Part shown: positions 27,517-35,656 of the stretch, one piece after another
How positions within the stretch are numbered: position 1 is the stretch's first letter
Layout: each line of letters begins with the position of its first letter
Source of the DNA: Oceanobacillus senegalensis
GTDB lineage: Bacteria > Bacillota > Bacilli > Bacillales > Amphibacillaceae
Direction of reading: 5' to 3'
Length of the DNA: 64,000 bases
NCBI RefSeq assembly: GCF_900176885.1
Contig: NZ_LT839648.1
Location: forward strand, 3,248,328-3,312,327
Translations under genes and position numbers: made by a program
Notes under the pieces: generated by a model
Told to the model about the DNA's origin: nothing
What the model saw: the letters and a program-made list of their open reading frames with translations, nothing else
Databases searched by the model: none

Positions 27517-28629
27517 CTACCCTTTTTTATAAAAAGGTGTTTTGACAACAACGGCATCAATCATTTTTTTGCGGATTTGAACTTTTAATGGCGTCTCCAC
27601 TTTACTATGCTCCGTTGATATAAGAGCAAGACCTAAGCTTTTCTTTAAGGACGGAGAACGAGTTCCAGATGTAACGAATCCAATTTCTTCTCCATCCTCT
27701 GAAGACACCTTGTAACCATGACGCGGAATACCTCTTCCCGTTATTTCTATTCCTACTAATTTCCGCTTTAGTCCTTCTTCTCTTTGTTTAGTAAGGACAG
27801 ACTTTCCGATAAAATCACTTTCTTTTTTCGTTTTAACCGCAAAACCAATTCCAGCTTCAAGCGGGCTAATCTCTTTAGTAAGCTCTTGACCATAAAGTGC
27901 AAGACGCGCTTCGAAGCGAAGCGTATCACGTGCACCAAGTCCACATGGTTTTAATCCATCTTCTTCTCCTACTTGCAAAAGCTTCTCCCAAAGTGCTTCT
28001 GTTTGGTCAGCAGCTAGGTAAAGTTCAAAGCCATCTTCCCCCGTGTAACCTGTACGGGATACAAGAACATCGTTAATTCCATCTAACTTGACATGCTCTT
28101 CGAAGCGGAAAGGAGCGATTTCGCTTAAATCTTTATCCGTTAATTTTTGTAAAATATTTGCAGCCTTTGGTCCTTGGATAGCAAGCAACCCAACATCATC
28201 TGAAATATTCTTTAGGGTTACTTCACCTTTTACATGCTGCTTCATCCATTCATAATCTTTTTCAACATTTGCGGCGTTGACCACTAGAAGGTACTTTTCA
28301 TCAGCTAACTTATAAATAAGGAAATCATCAATTGTACCACCATCTGGGTAACACATTGCTGTATATTGGGTTTGATTCCTATCAATTTTGGTTACATCAT
28401 TTGTAACAAGATAATTGATAAAGCTTTCCGCATCCTTACCTTCAACAAGCACCTCTCCCATATGGGAAACGTCAAATAAACCTGCCTCATTACGTACTGC
28501 CTCATGCTCCTCTGTTATGCCTGAAAACTGTACCGGAAGTTCCCAACCTCCAAAATCGATGACCTTTGCACCATAATTTTTATATACTTCAAAAAGTGGT
28601 GTTCGCTTCAACACTGTTTCTGCACTCAT
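27517..28629 (-). CDS. gcvT: aminomethyltransferase (glycine cleavage T protein)
   Basis: A 370-residue folate-dependent T protein. Recognised stretches: [20 protein letters not shown] near residue 8, [17 protein letters not shown] near 49, [15 protein letters not shown] near 190 and [17 protein letters not shown] near 235. The acidic residue in the latter part of the first barrel (the D/E pair near [12 protein letters not shown]) contacts THF in solved relatives. It releases ammonia and forms methylene-THF from the aminomethyl-lipoyl intermediate. The start at 28629 follows AGGGGTG; an upstream in-frame ATG at 28659 has no ribosome site. It is preceded by glyA with a 91-nt gap. Confidence 0.95.
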   Translation of the reverse strand: MSAETVLKRTPLFEVYKNYGAKVIDFGGWELPVQFSGITEEHEAVRNEAGLFDVSHMGEVLVEGKDAESFINYLVTNDVTKIDRNQTQYTAMCYPDGGTIDDFLIYKLADEKYLLVVNAANVEKDYEWMKQHVKGEVTLKNISDDVGLLAIQGPKAANILQKLTDKDLSEIAPFRFEEHVKLDGINDVLVSRTGYTGEDGFELYLAADQTEALWEKLLQVGEEDGLKPCGLGARDTLRFEARLALYGQELTKEISPLEAGIGFAVKTKKESDFIGKSVLTKQREEGLKRKLVGIEITGRGIPRHGYKVSSEDGEEIGFVTSGTRSPSLKKSLGLALISTEHSKVETPLKVQIRKKMIDAVVVKTPFYKKG

Positions 28630-28720
28630 TATTACACCCCTACTTTCGATTTTTTCCAACTTGAATTTCCTACAATATATCGCTATTAATACTGTTAAAT
28701 TCTAGGAAGTTATCACATTC

Positions 28721-29971
28721 CTATACATTAACTATTTGTTGAAATATCGGATAGTTACCGCAAATTTCTTTTGTTGTTTCTTTTGCTCGTTTGAGGACAT
28801 CCTTATCCCCTTTACTCTTCAGAACAGAAGCTATTACTTTTCCGATTCTAACCATTTCATCTTGTTTCATGCCTCTAGTTGTTAAAGCAGCTGTTCCCAT
28901 ACGGACACCACTTGTAACAAATGGCTTTTCGGGATCGAATGGAACAGTATTCTTATTTACGGTAATTCCCGCTTCCTCTAATAGCTTCTCAGCTTCTTTC
29001 CCTGTTAAGTTCCATGGACGTACATCTAAAAGAATAAGATGATTATCGGTTCCCCCGGAGACAAGTGATGCCCCCTCTTCCTTTAATGTTTCACCAAGGA
29101 CTTTAGCATTTGTAATGACTTGCTCTGTATACTCCTTAAAGCTCGGCTGCAACGCTTCATTAAATGCAACTGCTTTAGCTGCAATAATATGCATCAATGG
29201 TCCACCCTGAATCCCTGGAAAAATAGCTTTATTCACAGCTTTAGCTATTTCTTCATCATTTGTTAGAATGATACCACCACGTGGGCCTCTCAATGTTTTG
29301 TGAGTTGTACTTGTTACTACATCTGCATAAGGAAGTGGAGATGGATGTAAACCTGCTGCAACGAGGCCTGCAATATGAGCCATATCCACCATTAATTTCG
29401 CACCAACTTGATCTGCAATCTTTCTAAACCGTTCGAAATCTATTTTTCTTGGATATGCACTTGCTCCCGCAATAATCATTTTTGGCTTCTCTTTTTTTGC
29501 AATAGCTTCTACTTCATCGTAGTCGATTGTTTGTGTATCTTCTCTTACCCCATAGGAAACGATGTCAAACCATTTACCTGAAATATTAACAGGGCTACCA
29601 TGTGTTAAGTGGCCACCATGAGAAAGGTTCATTCCCATCACCTTATCACCAGGTTGAAGTAGTGCGTAATAAACCGCTAAGTTTGCTTGCGCACCAGAGT
29701 GTGGTTGTACGTTAGCGTATTTAGCCCCAAATAGCTCGGTTAGTCGATTAATGGCTGTATTTTCTGCTACATCAACAAACTCGCATCCGCCGTAATAGCG
29801 TTTTCCTGCATAACCTTCTGCATATTTATTTGTCATTACGCTTCCCATTGCTTCTAATACATCTTCACTAACAAAGTTTTCTGATGCAATTAACTCAAGT
29901 GTTTGATGTTGACGTTGTTTCTCATCCTCAATAGCTTTAAAAATAGTCGAATCATTTTGTTGTAATCCCAT
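28721..29971 (-). CDS. glyA: serine hydroxymethyltransferase
   Basis: A 416-residue PLP enzyme exchanging serine + THF with glycine + methylene-THF. The PLP lysine lies in [17 protein letters not shown] near residue 226; other marks are [18 protein letters not shown] near 24, [15 protein letters not shown] near 48 and [15 protein letters not shown] near 196. Placing glyA first in a glycine-cleavage operon is unusual for Bacillus, where it sits near upp and atp genes, but it is biochemically sensible. The double glycine riboswitch leader ends about 155 nt upstream. The ribosome site is AAGGAGGA. A second glyA copy elsewhere in the genome is possible. Confidence 0.95.
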   Translation of the reverse strand: MGLQQNDSTIFKAIEDEKQRQHQTLELIASENFVSEDVLEAMGSVMTNKYAEGYAGKRYYGGCEFVDVAENTAINRLTELFGAKYANVQPHSGAQANLAVYYALLQPGDKVMGMNLSHGGHLTHGSPVNISGKWFDIVSYGVREDTQTIDYDEVEAIAKKEKPKMIIAGASAYPRKIDFERFRKIADQVGAKLMVDMAHIAGLVAAGLHPSPLPYADVVTSTTHKTLRGPRGGIILTNDEEIAKAVNKAIFPGIQGGPLMHIIAAKAVAFNEALQPSFKEYTEQVITNAKVLGETLKEEGASLVSGGTDNHLILLDVRPWNLTGKEAEKLLEEAGITVNKNTVPFDPEKPFVTSGVRMGTAALTTRGMKQDEMVRIGKVIASVLKSKGDKDVLKRAKETTKEICGNYPIFQQIVNV

Positions 29972-30125
29972 TTTTTCTCCTCCTTAGCATTACGTATAAG
30001 TCTTTCAACTCAAAGATTGAAAATACAGCACAGTGAGTGAGACACATATACCTCTTTTCTAAACTACAACTACTAAATCAATGAAAAGAGCTAGATAAAC
30101 AATTTTTCTCTGCTATATTTTCGCA

Positions 30126-30342
30126 TTAAAAAAGACAGAAAAGGGTAGTGTTCTATAACCCTTCTCTGTCCTTTTACCTGAGAGTTTAACTCTTAATATA
30201 TGAGTCTTCCCCTTTGGTGGCGTATCACTATAAATACGCACTCTCCAGAGTTGCGTCCCGTTGTGGTACCATCTACCTGAGAGATTTATTCCAAGGGTGT
30301 TTTTGGAACTTGCTCCTTCGGTGGCTTTTTATGCACTCTCCC
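30126..30342 (-). ncRNA. tandem glycine riboswitch, gene-proximal unit, with terminator
   Basis: Two glycine aptamers in series, seen on the minus strand: aptamer 1 (30275-30342) with GCCACCGAAGGAGCAA and CTCTCAGG, a 28-nt linker, and aptamer 2 (30176-30246) with GCCACCAAAGGGGAAG and CTCTCAGG. The repeated GGAGAG...CTCTCAGG frame and the CCACC(G/A)AAGG core are hallmarks of the gcvT RNA. Directly after aptamer 2 is an intrinsic terminator: 30134-30146 pairs with 30158-30170, then six T. Its base (GGACAGAG) is adjacent to the aptamer P1, as expected for a glycine-ON switch. It controls glyA and the gcv genes downstream. Confidence 0.93.
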
Positions 30343-30507
30343 ACAACAATCATCCGCTAATATTTAATTTTTAACAATTTTCAGAATCAGATGGCGAAAA
30401 CTATTCATAGAGCGAATTTAATGTCACCACAATTCGTTCTCACTTATAATTCCTTCATTACCACAACTTCTTCTAACTACATGCTTTCAGCCAGTTCACC
30501 ACACTTT

Positions 30508-30522
30508 AAAAAGCGCTTACAA
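30508..30522 (-). promoter_or_regulatory. candidate cre (CcpA) site between the two riboswitches
   Basis: Minus-strand TTGTAAGCGCTTTTT matches the recalled consensus WTGNAANCGNWNNCW at 14 of 15 positions. It lies inside the transcribed leader, downstream of the only clear promoter, so CcpA bound there would act as a roadblock. Prediction by eye only. Confidence 0.45.
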
Positions 30523-30548
30523 TTTTAAAAATAAAGTAAAATTTTGCG

Positions 30549-30730
30549 CAAAAAAGGACAGGGAGAATAGGCATTCCTAATTCCCTCTGTCCTTTTACCT
30601 GAGAGTTTAACTCCTTTGGTGGCCCGTGGCTCTCTCCAGAGACGCGTCTTATTGTGGTCCTTTAACCTGAGAGTTTGACACCCTTTTTGGGTAATTGCTC
30701 CTTCGGTGCTAAGTAAATCTTAGTCTCTCC
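30549..30730 (-). ncRNA. tandem glycine riboswitch, promoter-proximal unit, second aptamer shortened
   Basis: A second complete-order glycine riboswitch lies 200 nt upstream of the first. Aptamer 1 (30665-30730) has GCACCGAAGGAGCAA and CTCTCAGG. After a 27-nt linker, aptamer 2 (30597-30637) keeps GGAGAG, GGCCACCAAAGG and AACTCTCAGG, but is only about 41 nt long against 71 in the other unit: the P3 arm and part of the conserved core next to it are missing. A terminator follows: GGACAG pairs with CTGTCC through a bulged stem (30556-30592), then a T run at 30550-30555. So transcription meets two independent glycine-gated stops before glyA. Confidence 0.9.
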
Positions 30731-30766
30731 CACAATATTCAACCGCAACTATTTTGATTTGATTTT

Positions 30767-30795
30767 ATAATAATACATAATCAGAATTTTGTCAA
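30767..30795 (-). promoter_or_regulatory. promoter of the glycine-riboswitch leader
   Basis: Minus-strand TTGACA (30790-30795), a 17-nt spacer and TATTAT (30767-30772). The transcript would start near 30760, about 30 nt before the first aptamer. This is the only near-consensus promoter found upstream of glyA; the 200 bp between the riboswitches have nothing comparable. The 190 bp upstream of it (30796-30985) hold no other recognised feature. Confidence 0.85.
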
Positions 30796-30985
30796 CCAGA
30801 TAAATGAAAAAGTTCTTTAAAAATATCTTTACCAAATCTATATTTTCAAAAGTTACTAAAACACTTTATCAAGACCAATGAAATACTATTTACTAAGTAA
30901 AAAGGGAAAAAAGTTGCTGAATGGAAAAGTACTGTTTGTAGCTTGAATCAATTAAAAGAGAATAAGGGAGATAAGGAGACTGGAG

Positions 30986-31640
30986 ATGGTTATTCAGTAT
31001 ATTTATGCAGTTATCCAAAAGCTACCACAAGCTCGAGCGATAGGAAATTAGTGATGAGTTACGTGGGTTAACTAAAGATATACTGGAAGATCCAAGTCGA
31101 AACGGGGGTTATAATAGAAGCCATCTGATTTACCGCCAATTCCAGATGAAAAGAAACAAATCAAACGCAGCGAATCCATAATGGGAATTGTTTTTCACGC
31201 TATTATAATCATATTTCTTACCTTTCGAGTGACTATTCTGAAGTCTGGGTATTCGGAGTCGACCTTTCATAGTATTATTCCATTTTTAAATGAGCAAACC
31301 TATGGGTGTATTTGCTGATTATTATTCTCATTTTTAGGATTTGTATCATAAAAGAGTGCTTAAAGCTCGTAAATTGGAAAATGGACGTATAAGTTAGCAA
31401 TTTATAAAATCATCGTGAATATGTTCTATTGCGTCCATATTATTTATGATCGGCGGTCCAGATTTTTGGGATCCTACATTTAGGAGCGAATTAGTAAAAG
31501 CTGGTGTGGTCACAGTTTGTTCTATAGTGTTTGAAATCATAATTATCTTGTGAAACCAGCTATCATTTGGGATTCATTATACTCATTTTGGTTTCGTTTG
31601 GGATGCTGTATATGCATTTATTAGAGCCCTCAAAAAATAA
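30986..31640 (+). pseudogene. decayed HAAS-domain membrane protein gene
   Basis: Reading across frames recovers one ancestral protein of about 215 residues. The ATG at 30986 (ribosome site ATAAGGAG) begins MVIQYIYAVIQKLPQARA, then another frame gives EISDELRGLTKDILED, typical of the HAAS/permease-prefix N-terminal domain. Further frames give IPDEKKQIKRSESIMGIVFH with a membrane segment (AIIIIFLTF), IIKECLKLVNWKMDV, MIGGPDFWDPTFRSELVKAG, and finally GFVWDAVYAFIRALKK followed by TAA at 31638-31640. At least five frameshifts or stops separate these pieces. Intact relatives are usually paired with a PadR-type regulator; none is present here, so that gene was probably lost too. Confidence 0.82.
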
Positions 31641-31679
31641 TTACTTTCAAATGACACATGTTTGCGTATAAACAAAAGG

Positions 31680-31805
31680 ATAGAGTGTTTAACTCAAAAG
31701 AAGAACAATGTATTTACGTACACTTCTTTGATATGGTACACGAAATATACGTGGTGGTTATGCTCCATTCATGTTCAGGTTTTACTTTTAGAAATTTGGT
31801 AAGAA
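31680..31805 (+). repeat. degenerate third copy of the inverted-repeat element
   Basis: Segments such as gtttaactcaaaagaagaac, aatgtattta, gaaatatacg, ggtggttatgctcc and catgttcaggtttt line up in order with the elements at 4695-4824 and 6947-7236. The terminal GAGGCTGGGACA repeats are no longer recognisable. A 60-codon open frame covering this stretch is not credible as a gene. Confidence 0.45.
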
Positions 31806-31808
31806 CAA

Positions 31809-32375
31809 TTATTTTTCTGCTACTTTTGCCATTCCTTTGATCAATTTTGTAAGCCAGAGTGAAACGAAAGCAATCGCTATATCGATAAGAAAAATGTAGA
31901 TTTGATTCATACCTTTATTGATTTCCACGATTCCCAGATTATCCTCTATCGTAACAAGACCAAAGGCAAATACGGCACTTAATAATACAGTATATAAGAA
32001 GAAGTTCTTTTTATTGTTGGAACAATATTGATACATAAGCAAAAAGCCCACTGGTAAAGCTGAAGCAGTTACATTTACAGCCATCGGTAATACAGGTAAT
32101 AGAAAATAAGTGTGGACGAAATAACCGTACTTTTCTAGAACAATGGCGGTATAATTCCATAGAATATGAACAGTATACCCAAAAAACAACCACTCAAAAA
32201 TCCTTTTTCTATCTACTTTAAAATAAAGAATGATTAGCGGAAATATCAATAAAAAGGCAACAACCCAAAATTGCCACGTACCTAAGTTAGAGTATTTATC
32301 CCAATAAGATAATACTAATGAATTTAACTCATCACTTTTTTCATATATTTGGTCCCAATACTCTCTGTATCCCAT
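31809..32375 (-). CDS. CBO0543-like membrane protein
   Basis: A 188-residue protein with five or six membrane segments (about residues 33-52, 62-79, 88-115, 125-143, 150-170) after a soluble, charged N-terminus (MGYREYWDQIYEKSDELNS). It resembles the CBO0543 family of small Bacillaceae membrane proteins, none of which has a known function. The start follows AAGGAGG. It is a single-gene unit with no obvious partner; its 3' end abuts the decayed repeat and pseudogene region, which suggests this neighbourhood has been rearranged. Family assignment is tentative. Confidence 0.6.
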   Translation of the reverse strand: MGYREYWDQIYEKSDELNSLVLSYWDKYSNLGTWQFWVVAFLLIFPLIILYFKVDRKRIFEWLFFGYTVHILWNYTAIVLEKYGYFVHTYFLLPVLPMAVNVTASALPVGFLLMYQYCSNNKKNFFLYTVLLSAVFAFGLVTIEDNLGIVEINKGMNQIYIFLIDIAIAFVSLWLTKLIKGMAKVAEK

Positions 32376-32498
32376 TAAATACCTCCTTGACTTAAAAATT
32401 TCTACGTCAAACGATGTATTATTAATGTTTTCTAAAATGAGGCATTTATACAGAGCAAATTTTTCTCTGTTAAAGGTCCTACCTACTTTTATAACAAT

Positions 32499-32529
32499 AA
32501 AAAAGCCTAAATCTCTAATAGATTTAAGC
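32499..32529 (-). terminator. terminator of rocD
   Basis: Minus-strand GCTTAAATCT and AGATTTAGGC (32520-32529 with 32505-32514) form a 10-bp stem with one G-U pair, then TTTTTTATT. It lies about 33 nt after the rocD stop codon. Confidence 0.8.
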
Positions 32530-32561
32530 TACAGTGCCCAACTCTCATGTCACAGCATTAC

Positions 32562-33764
32562 TTAATGCTTAAAAAACACCTTCCTGATTTTATCAATCGC
32601 CCAATCAAGTTCTTTTTCTTTTATTACTAATGGGGGTGCAAAACGAATTACATTTTCATGTGTTTCTTTACATAACAGTCCTTCTTCTTTTAATTTTTCG
32701 CAATAAGCTCTAGCTGGTCCGTGGAGTTCAACTCCTACAAATAATCCCTTTCCACGCACTTCCTTAATTGCTGGATTAGTGATTCCCTTTAACTTATCCC
32801 GGAAGTATTTCCCCAGTCTATTAGAGCGATCTGCTAATTTTTCTTCTTCAATAACTTCTAATGCTGCCATGGAGACGGCACATGCTAATGGGTTACCACC
32901 AAAGGTTGACCCGTGTGAACCTGGATTAAAAACTCCTAATATATCCTTGTTTGCAACCACACATGAAATCGGGAAAACTCCGCCTCCCAGAGCCTTTCCT
33001 AAAATATACATATCAGGTTCTACATTTTCCCAATCACAAGCAAAAAGTTTTCCGGAACGCGCAAGACCCGCTTGAATCTCATCGGCAATATAAAGTACAT
33101 TATTCTTTTTACAAACGGTATATGCGTCTTTTAAAAAACCATTGGGAGGAATTACAATACCTGCTTCTCCTTGAATTGGTTCGAATAGGAATCCTGCAGT
33201 ATTTTTTGTAATGGCTGCTTTTAAAGCTTCAATATCTCCATATGGAATAACCTTTATACCGGGAAGCATTGGACCAAACCCTCGTTTATATTCCGCTTCA
33301 GAAGATAAAGAAACAGCTGTCATAGTACGTCCATGGAAATTCCCTTCACATGCTATAATTTCCGCCTTCCCATATTCTACACCCTTTACATCATATGCCC
33401 AACGACGAGCAGCTTTTATCGCTGTTTCCACTGCTTCTGCACCCGTATTCATCGGTAGTGCCATATTCTTATTCGTTAGCTTACATATCTTTTCATACCA
33501 TGGTCCTAATTGATCATTATGAAAGGCTCGTGATGTCAGTGTAACCATATCTGCTTGTTTTTTTAATGCATGAATAATCTTTGGATGACGATGCCCTTGA
33601 TTTACAGCAGAATATGCGCTAAGCATATCCATATATCTATTCCCTTCAGGATCCTTCACCCATACCCCTTCAGCATCCGAAACAACAATTGGAAGCGGAT
33701 GATAATTATTCGCCCCATACTTTAAGGTTAGATTCATGATATCGCTTGAATTTATATCCTCCAT
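32562..33764 (-). CDS. rocD: ornithine aminotransferase
   Basis: About 400 residues, the length of B. subtilis RocD. The start of the protein ([20 protein letters not shown] near residue 16) and [18 protein letters not shown] near 47 are characteristic of ornithine aminotransferases. The PLP lysine is in [15 protein letters not shown] near 254, with [13 protein letters not shown] near 227. It converts ornithine + 2-oxoglutarate to glutamate semialdehyde + glutamate in arginine breakdown. It is on its own, without rocE, rocF or rocA. Two adjacent ATG codons (33767, 33764) follow AAAGGGGGAG; the second has the better spacing. Confidence 0.93.
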   Translation of the reverse strand: MEDINSSDIMNLTLKYGANNYHPLPIVVSDAEGVWVKDPEGNRYMDMLSAYSAVNQGHRHPKIIHALKKQADMVTLTSRAFHNDQLGPWYEKICKLTNKNMALPMNTGAEAVETAIKAARRWAYDVKGVEYGKAEIIACEGNFHGRTMTAVSLSSEAEYKRGFGPMLPGIKVIPYGDIEALKAAITKNTAGFLFEPIQGEAGIVIPPNGFLKDAYTVCKKNNVLYIADEIQAGLARSGKLFACDWENVEPDMYILGKALGGGVFPISCVVANKDILGVFNPGSHGSTFGGNPLACAVSMAALEVIEEEKLADRSNRLGKYFRDKLKGITNPAIKEVRGKGLFVGVELHGPARAYCEKLKEEGLLCKETHENVIRFAPPLVIKEKELDWAIDKIRKVFFKH

Positions 33765-33959
33765 CATTTCTCCCCCTTTTGGTGCTTCTTTACACCTGAT
33801 CAATCATTCTGCTTTTTACTTTCCTTAAATTACCTATTTAACCTATAATTCAGATTGTTATGGTTTACTTTTATTTTCAAGACCTAGCTTATATTTTATT
33901 TCTTGCATAGTTGAAGTATAATGTAACGTAATGAAGCGGATGATTGTAAGTACTTCTTG

Positions 33960-34679
33960 TTATGAGTATTTCTGTTCTAAAATTCTCATCCGATATACAT
34001 TTATCGCGGTCTCCGCAAGCTCATCGATTAAATTATAGTTTGCATACGCTCCAACTATCGCACCAAATCCAGGGATGAGCTGCAGCATTTTGACCAAATC
34101 AATATAATCTCGATATTCTTGCTGGAAGGAACGCCAATCCATGTCAATCAACTTTTCTTTTTGTTCCTCCCAATTTTCAATAATGAATAAGGTCTCCCTT
34201 CTTTTTTCATCATTGGAAAATGCAAGCTGAAAAATATGAAGGATAAATAATCTTTCTTCATATTTACCTGTATCAAATCCATATATTGACGCTACTTCAA
34301 ATAAGAATTTTAATTTAATGGATAAAAGTAGTGGAAAATCAGCAAGACCTAGAAAAATCCCTCCTGCTCCTGTACCAGCACCTTCAACAGTTGCAGTGCG
34401 ACGGTAGACTATCTGTTTTGCTTTTACTTGCTCATCCATTTCATATAATGGCCTGTTGGTATTCATTCGTCTTTTTGTAGTCAAATCTGAACCAAATAAC
34501 GTGGCTTTCACCATATTCTTTATACTTTCTGTAATAATCCGATGAGCCTTTTCAGGAATCCAGGAATTAATTTTATTTTGAGCCCTTTTGGAAATCCGAT
34601 TAATCATCCTTCCTGGTCTCATTATTTTCAGCCGCCACGCTTGCACTTCATCATATGCTTTTACTTCGTAGTTATTCAT
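33960..34679 (-). CDS. EcsC-family protein
   Basis: A 239-residue protein of the EcsC family. It begins with a basic amphipathic stretch (WRLKIMRPGRMINRISKRA near residue 15) and has the family's glycine-rich hydrophobic region VEGAGTGAGGIFLGLADFP near 99-117, followed by LLLSIKLKFLFEVASIYGF. The C-terminal half includes LIPGFGAIVGAYANYNLIDEL near 206. EcsC is the third gene of the B. subtilis ecsABC locus and its role is not known; here the gene is alone, without the ABC partners. Membrane association is likely. The start has the site AAAGGATG. Confidence 0.78.
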   Translation of the reverse strand: MNNYEVKAYDEVQAWRLKIMRPGRMINRISKRAQNKINSWIPEKAHRIITESIKNMVKATLFGSDLTTKRRMNTNRPLYEMDEQVKAKQIVYRRTATVEGAGTGAGGIFLGLADFPLLLSIKLKFLFEVASIYGFDTGKYEERLFILHIFQLAFSNDEKRRETLFIIENWEEQKEKLIDMDWRSFQQEYRDYIDLVKMLQLIPGFGAIVGAYANYNLIDELAETAINVYRMRILEQKYS

Positions 34680-34828
34680 CTTTATTCATCCTTTGTTCGT
34701 TACTGTTATGTTGTACGTATGAACGGAAGAAAAAGTTCTATTTCCACCTAAAAATATGGTTAGCCCATACTAAATGATATACAACTGTATAATTATAGAT
34801 GATTACATATGCTCCCGAGAAAATAAAA

Positions 34829-34857
34829 TTGATGAACATTGCTTTTTTATCTATACT
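34829..34857 (+). promoter_or_regulatory. promoter of the GTP cyclohydrolase II-ribD cassette
   Basis: TTGATG (34829-34834), a 17-nt spacer and TATACT (34852-34857). The gene begins 35 nt downstream, leaving no room for an FMN riboswitch. The site and the short leader imply control unlike that of a classical rib operon. Confidence 0.7.
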
Positions 34858-34891
34858 AAGAAAAAGTAGTAATGGAAGAGAGGTTTAATTA

Positions 34892-35656
34892 ATGGAACAA
34901 ATGAAACTTGGTTCAAAAGTTTTTTCTATATTAAAAGATAAAATACAATTAATTCAAACAGAAGAAGACCGGGGTATTTATCTAGTAGGACCTATCCGCC
35001 TTCCTGTTAACCTTGATGGTGAAACCGTAGAATTCAAATGGTATTGCTGGCTAAATTATGATGTAGTAACAGAGGATTATGAACGAATTATTGAAAGATT
35101 ATCATCATCGAACCTTGCTGAGTATCAACAATCCAGTGTTCTTGTATATGGAGATTTTAAAAATGCGGATGATGCCTTAATTCGCATGCATTCCATTTGC
35201 CATACTGGGGATATTTTTGGAAGCAAACGTTGTGACTGCGGATATCAGTTAAAACAATCAATGAAAAAAATTACGGAACATGGTGTAGGTGCACTATTTT
35301 ACCTTGCTAATCACGAAGGTCGAGGTATTGGATTATTTTCTAAAGCAATGGCTTATGTACTGCAGGAAAATGGCTATGATACAGTGGAAGCTAACGAAAG
35401 CTTAGGCTTTGTAAATGATTCTAGAAACTACGATGATGCCATTCAGGTTCTAAAAACCCTACGCATCAAACCAGTAACACTCATAACCAATAACCCTAAA
35501 AAACTGGAGGCATTAGAGAATGCTGGTTTATTACTATCCGGAAGAGTTCCACTATGGGGAGATGTTTCCGAGTATAATAAAAAATATTTGGAAACAAAAG
35601 TCGTGAAGTCTGGGCATATAAAAGAAGACAATGAGGGGACTTGTTGTAATGATTAA
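34892..35656 (+). CDS. ribA: stand-alone GTP cyclohydrolase II
   Basis: A 254-residue protein with the GCH II domain at about residues 70-235. Zinc cysteines are in ICHTGDIFGSKRCDCGYQL near 107-125; the catalytic stretch is LANHEGRGIGLFSKAMAYVL near 142, and TVEANESLGFVNDSRNY and TLITNNPKKLEAL follow. It would open GTP to the diaminopyrimidinone that starts riboflavin synthesis. In Bacillus riboflavin operons this domain is fused to DHBP synthase; here DHBP synthase is absent and the first 60 residues are a different extension. It overlaps ribD by 8 nt. It is therefore probably a second, special-purpose copy. Confidence 0.85.
   Translation: MEQMKLGSKVFSILKDKIQLIQTEEDRGIYLVGPIRLPVNLDGETVEFKWYCWLNYDVVTEDYERIIERLSSSNLAEYQQSSVLVYGDFKNADDALIRMHSICHTGDIFGSKRCDCGYQLKQSMKKITEHGVGALFYLANHEGRGIGLFSKAMAYVLQENGYDTVEANESLGFVNDSRNYDDAIQVLKTLRIKPVTLITNNPKKLEALENAGLLLSGRVPLWGDVSEYNKKYLETKVVKSGHIKEDNEGTCCND

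Noticed and set aside
31658-31840. A 60-codon open frame as a small membrane protein
   Set aside because: It has no ribosome site and its sequence follows the decayed inverted-repeat element; it also runs into the end of the opposing gene.
34680-34891. FMN riboswitch ahead of the GTP cyclohydrolase II-ribD genes
   Set aside because: None of the conserved RFN segments is visible, and only about 35 nt separate the likely promoter from the start codon.
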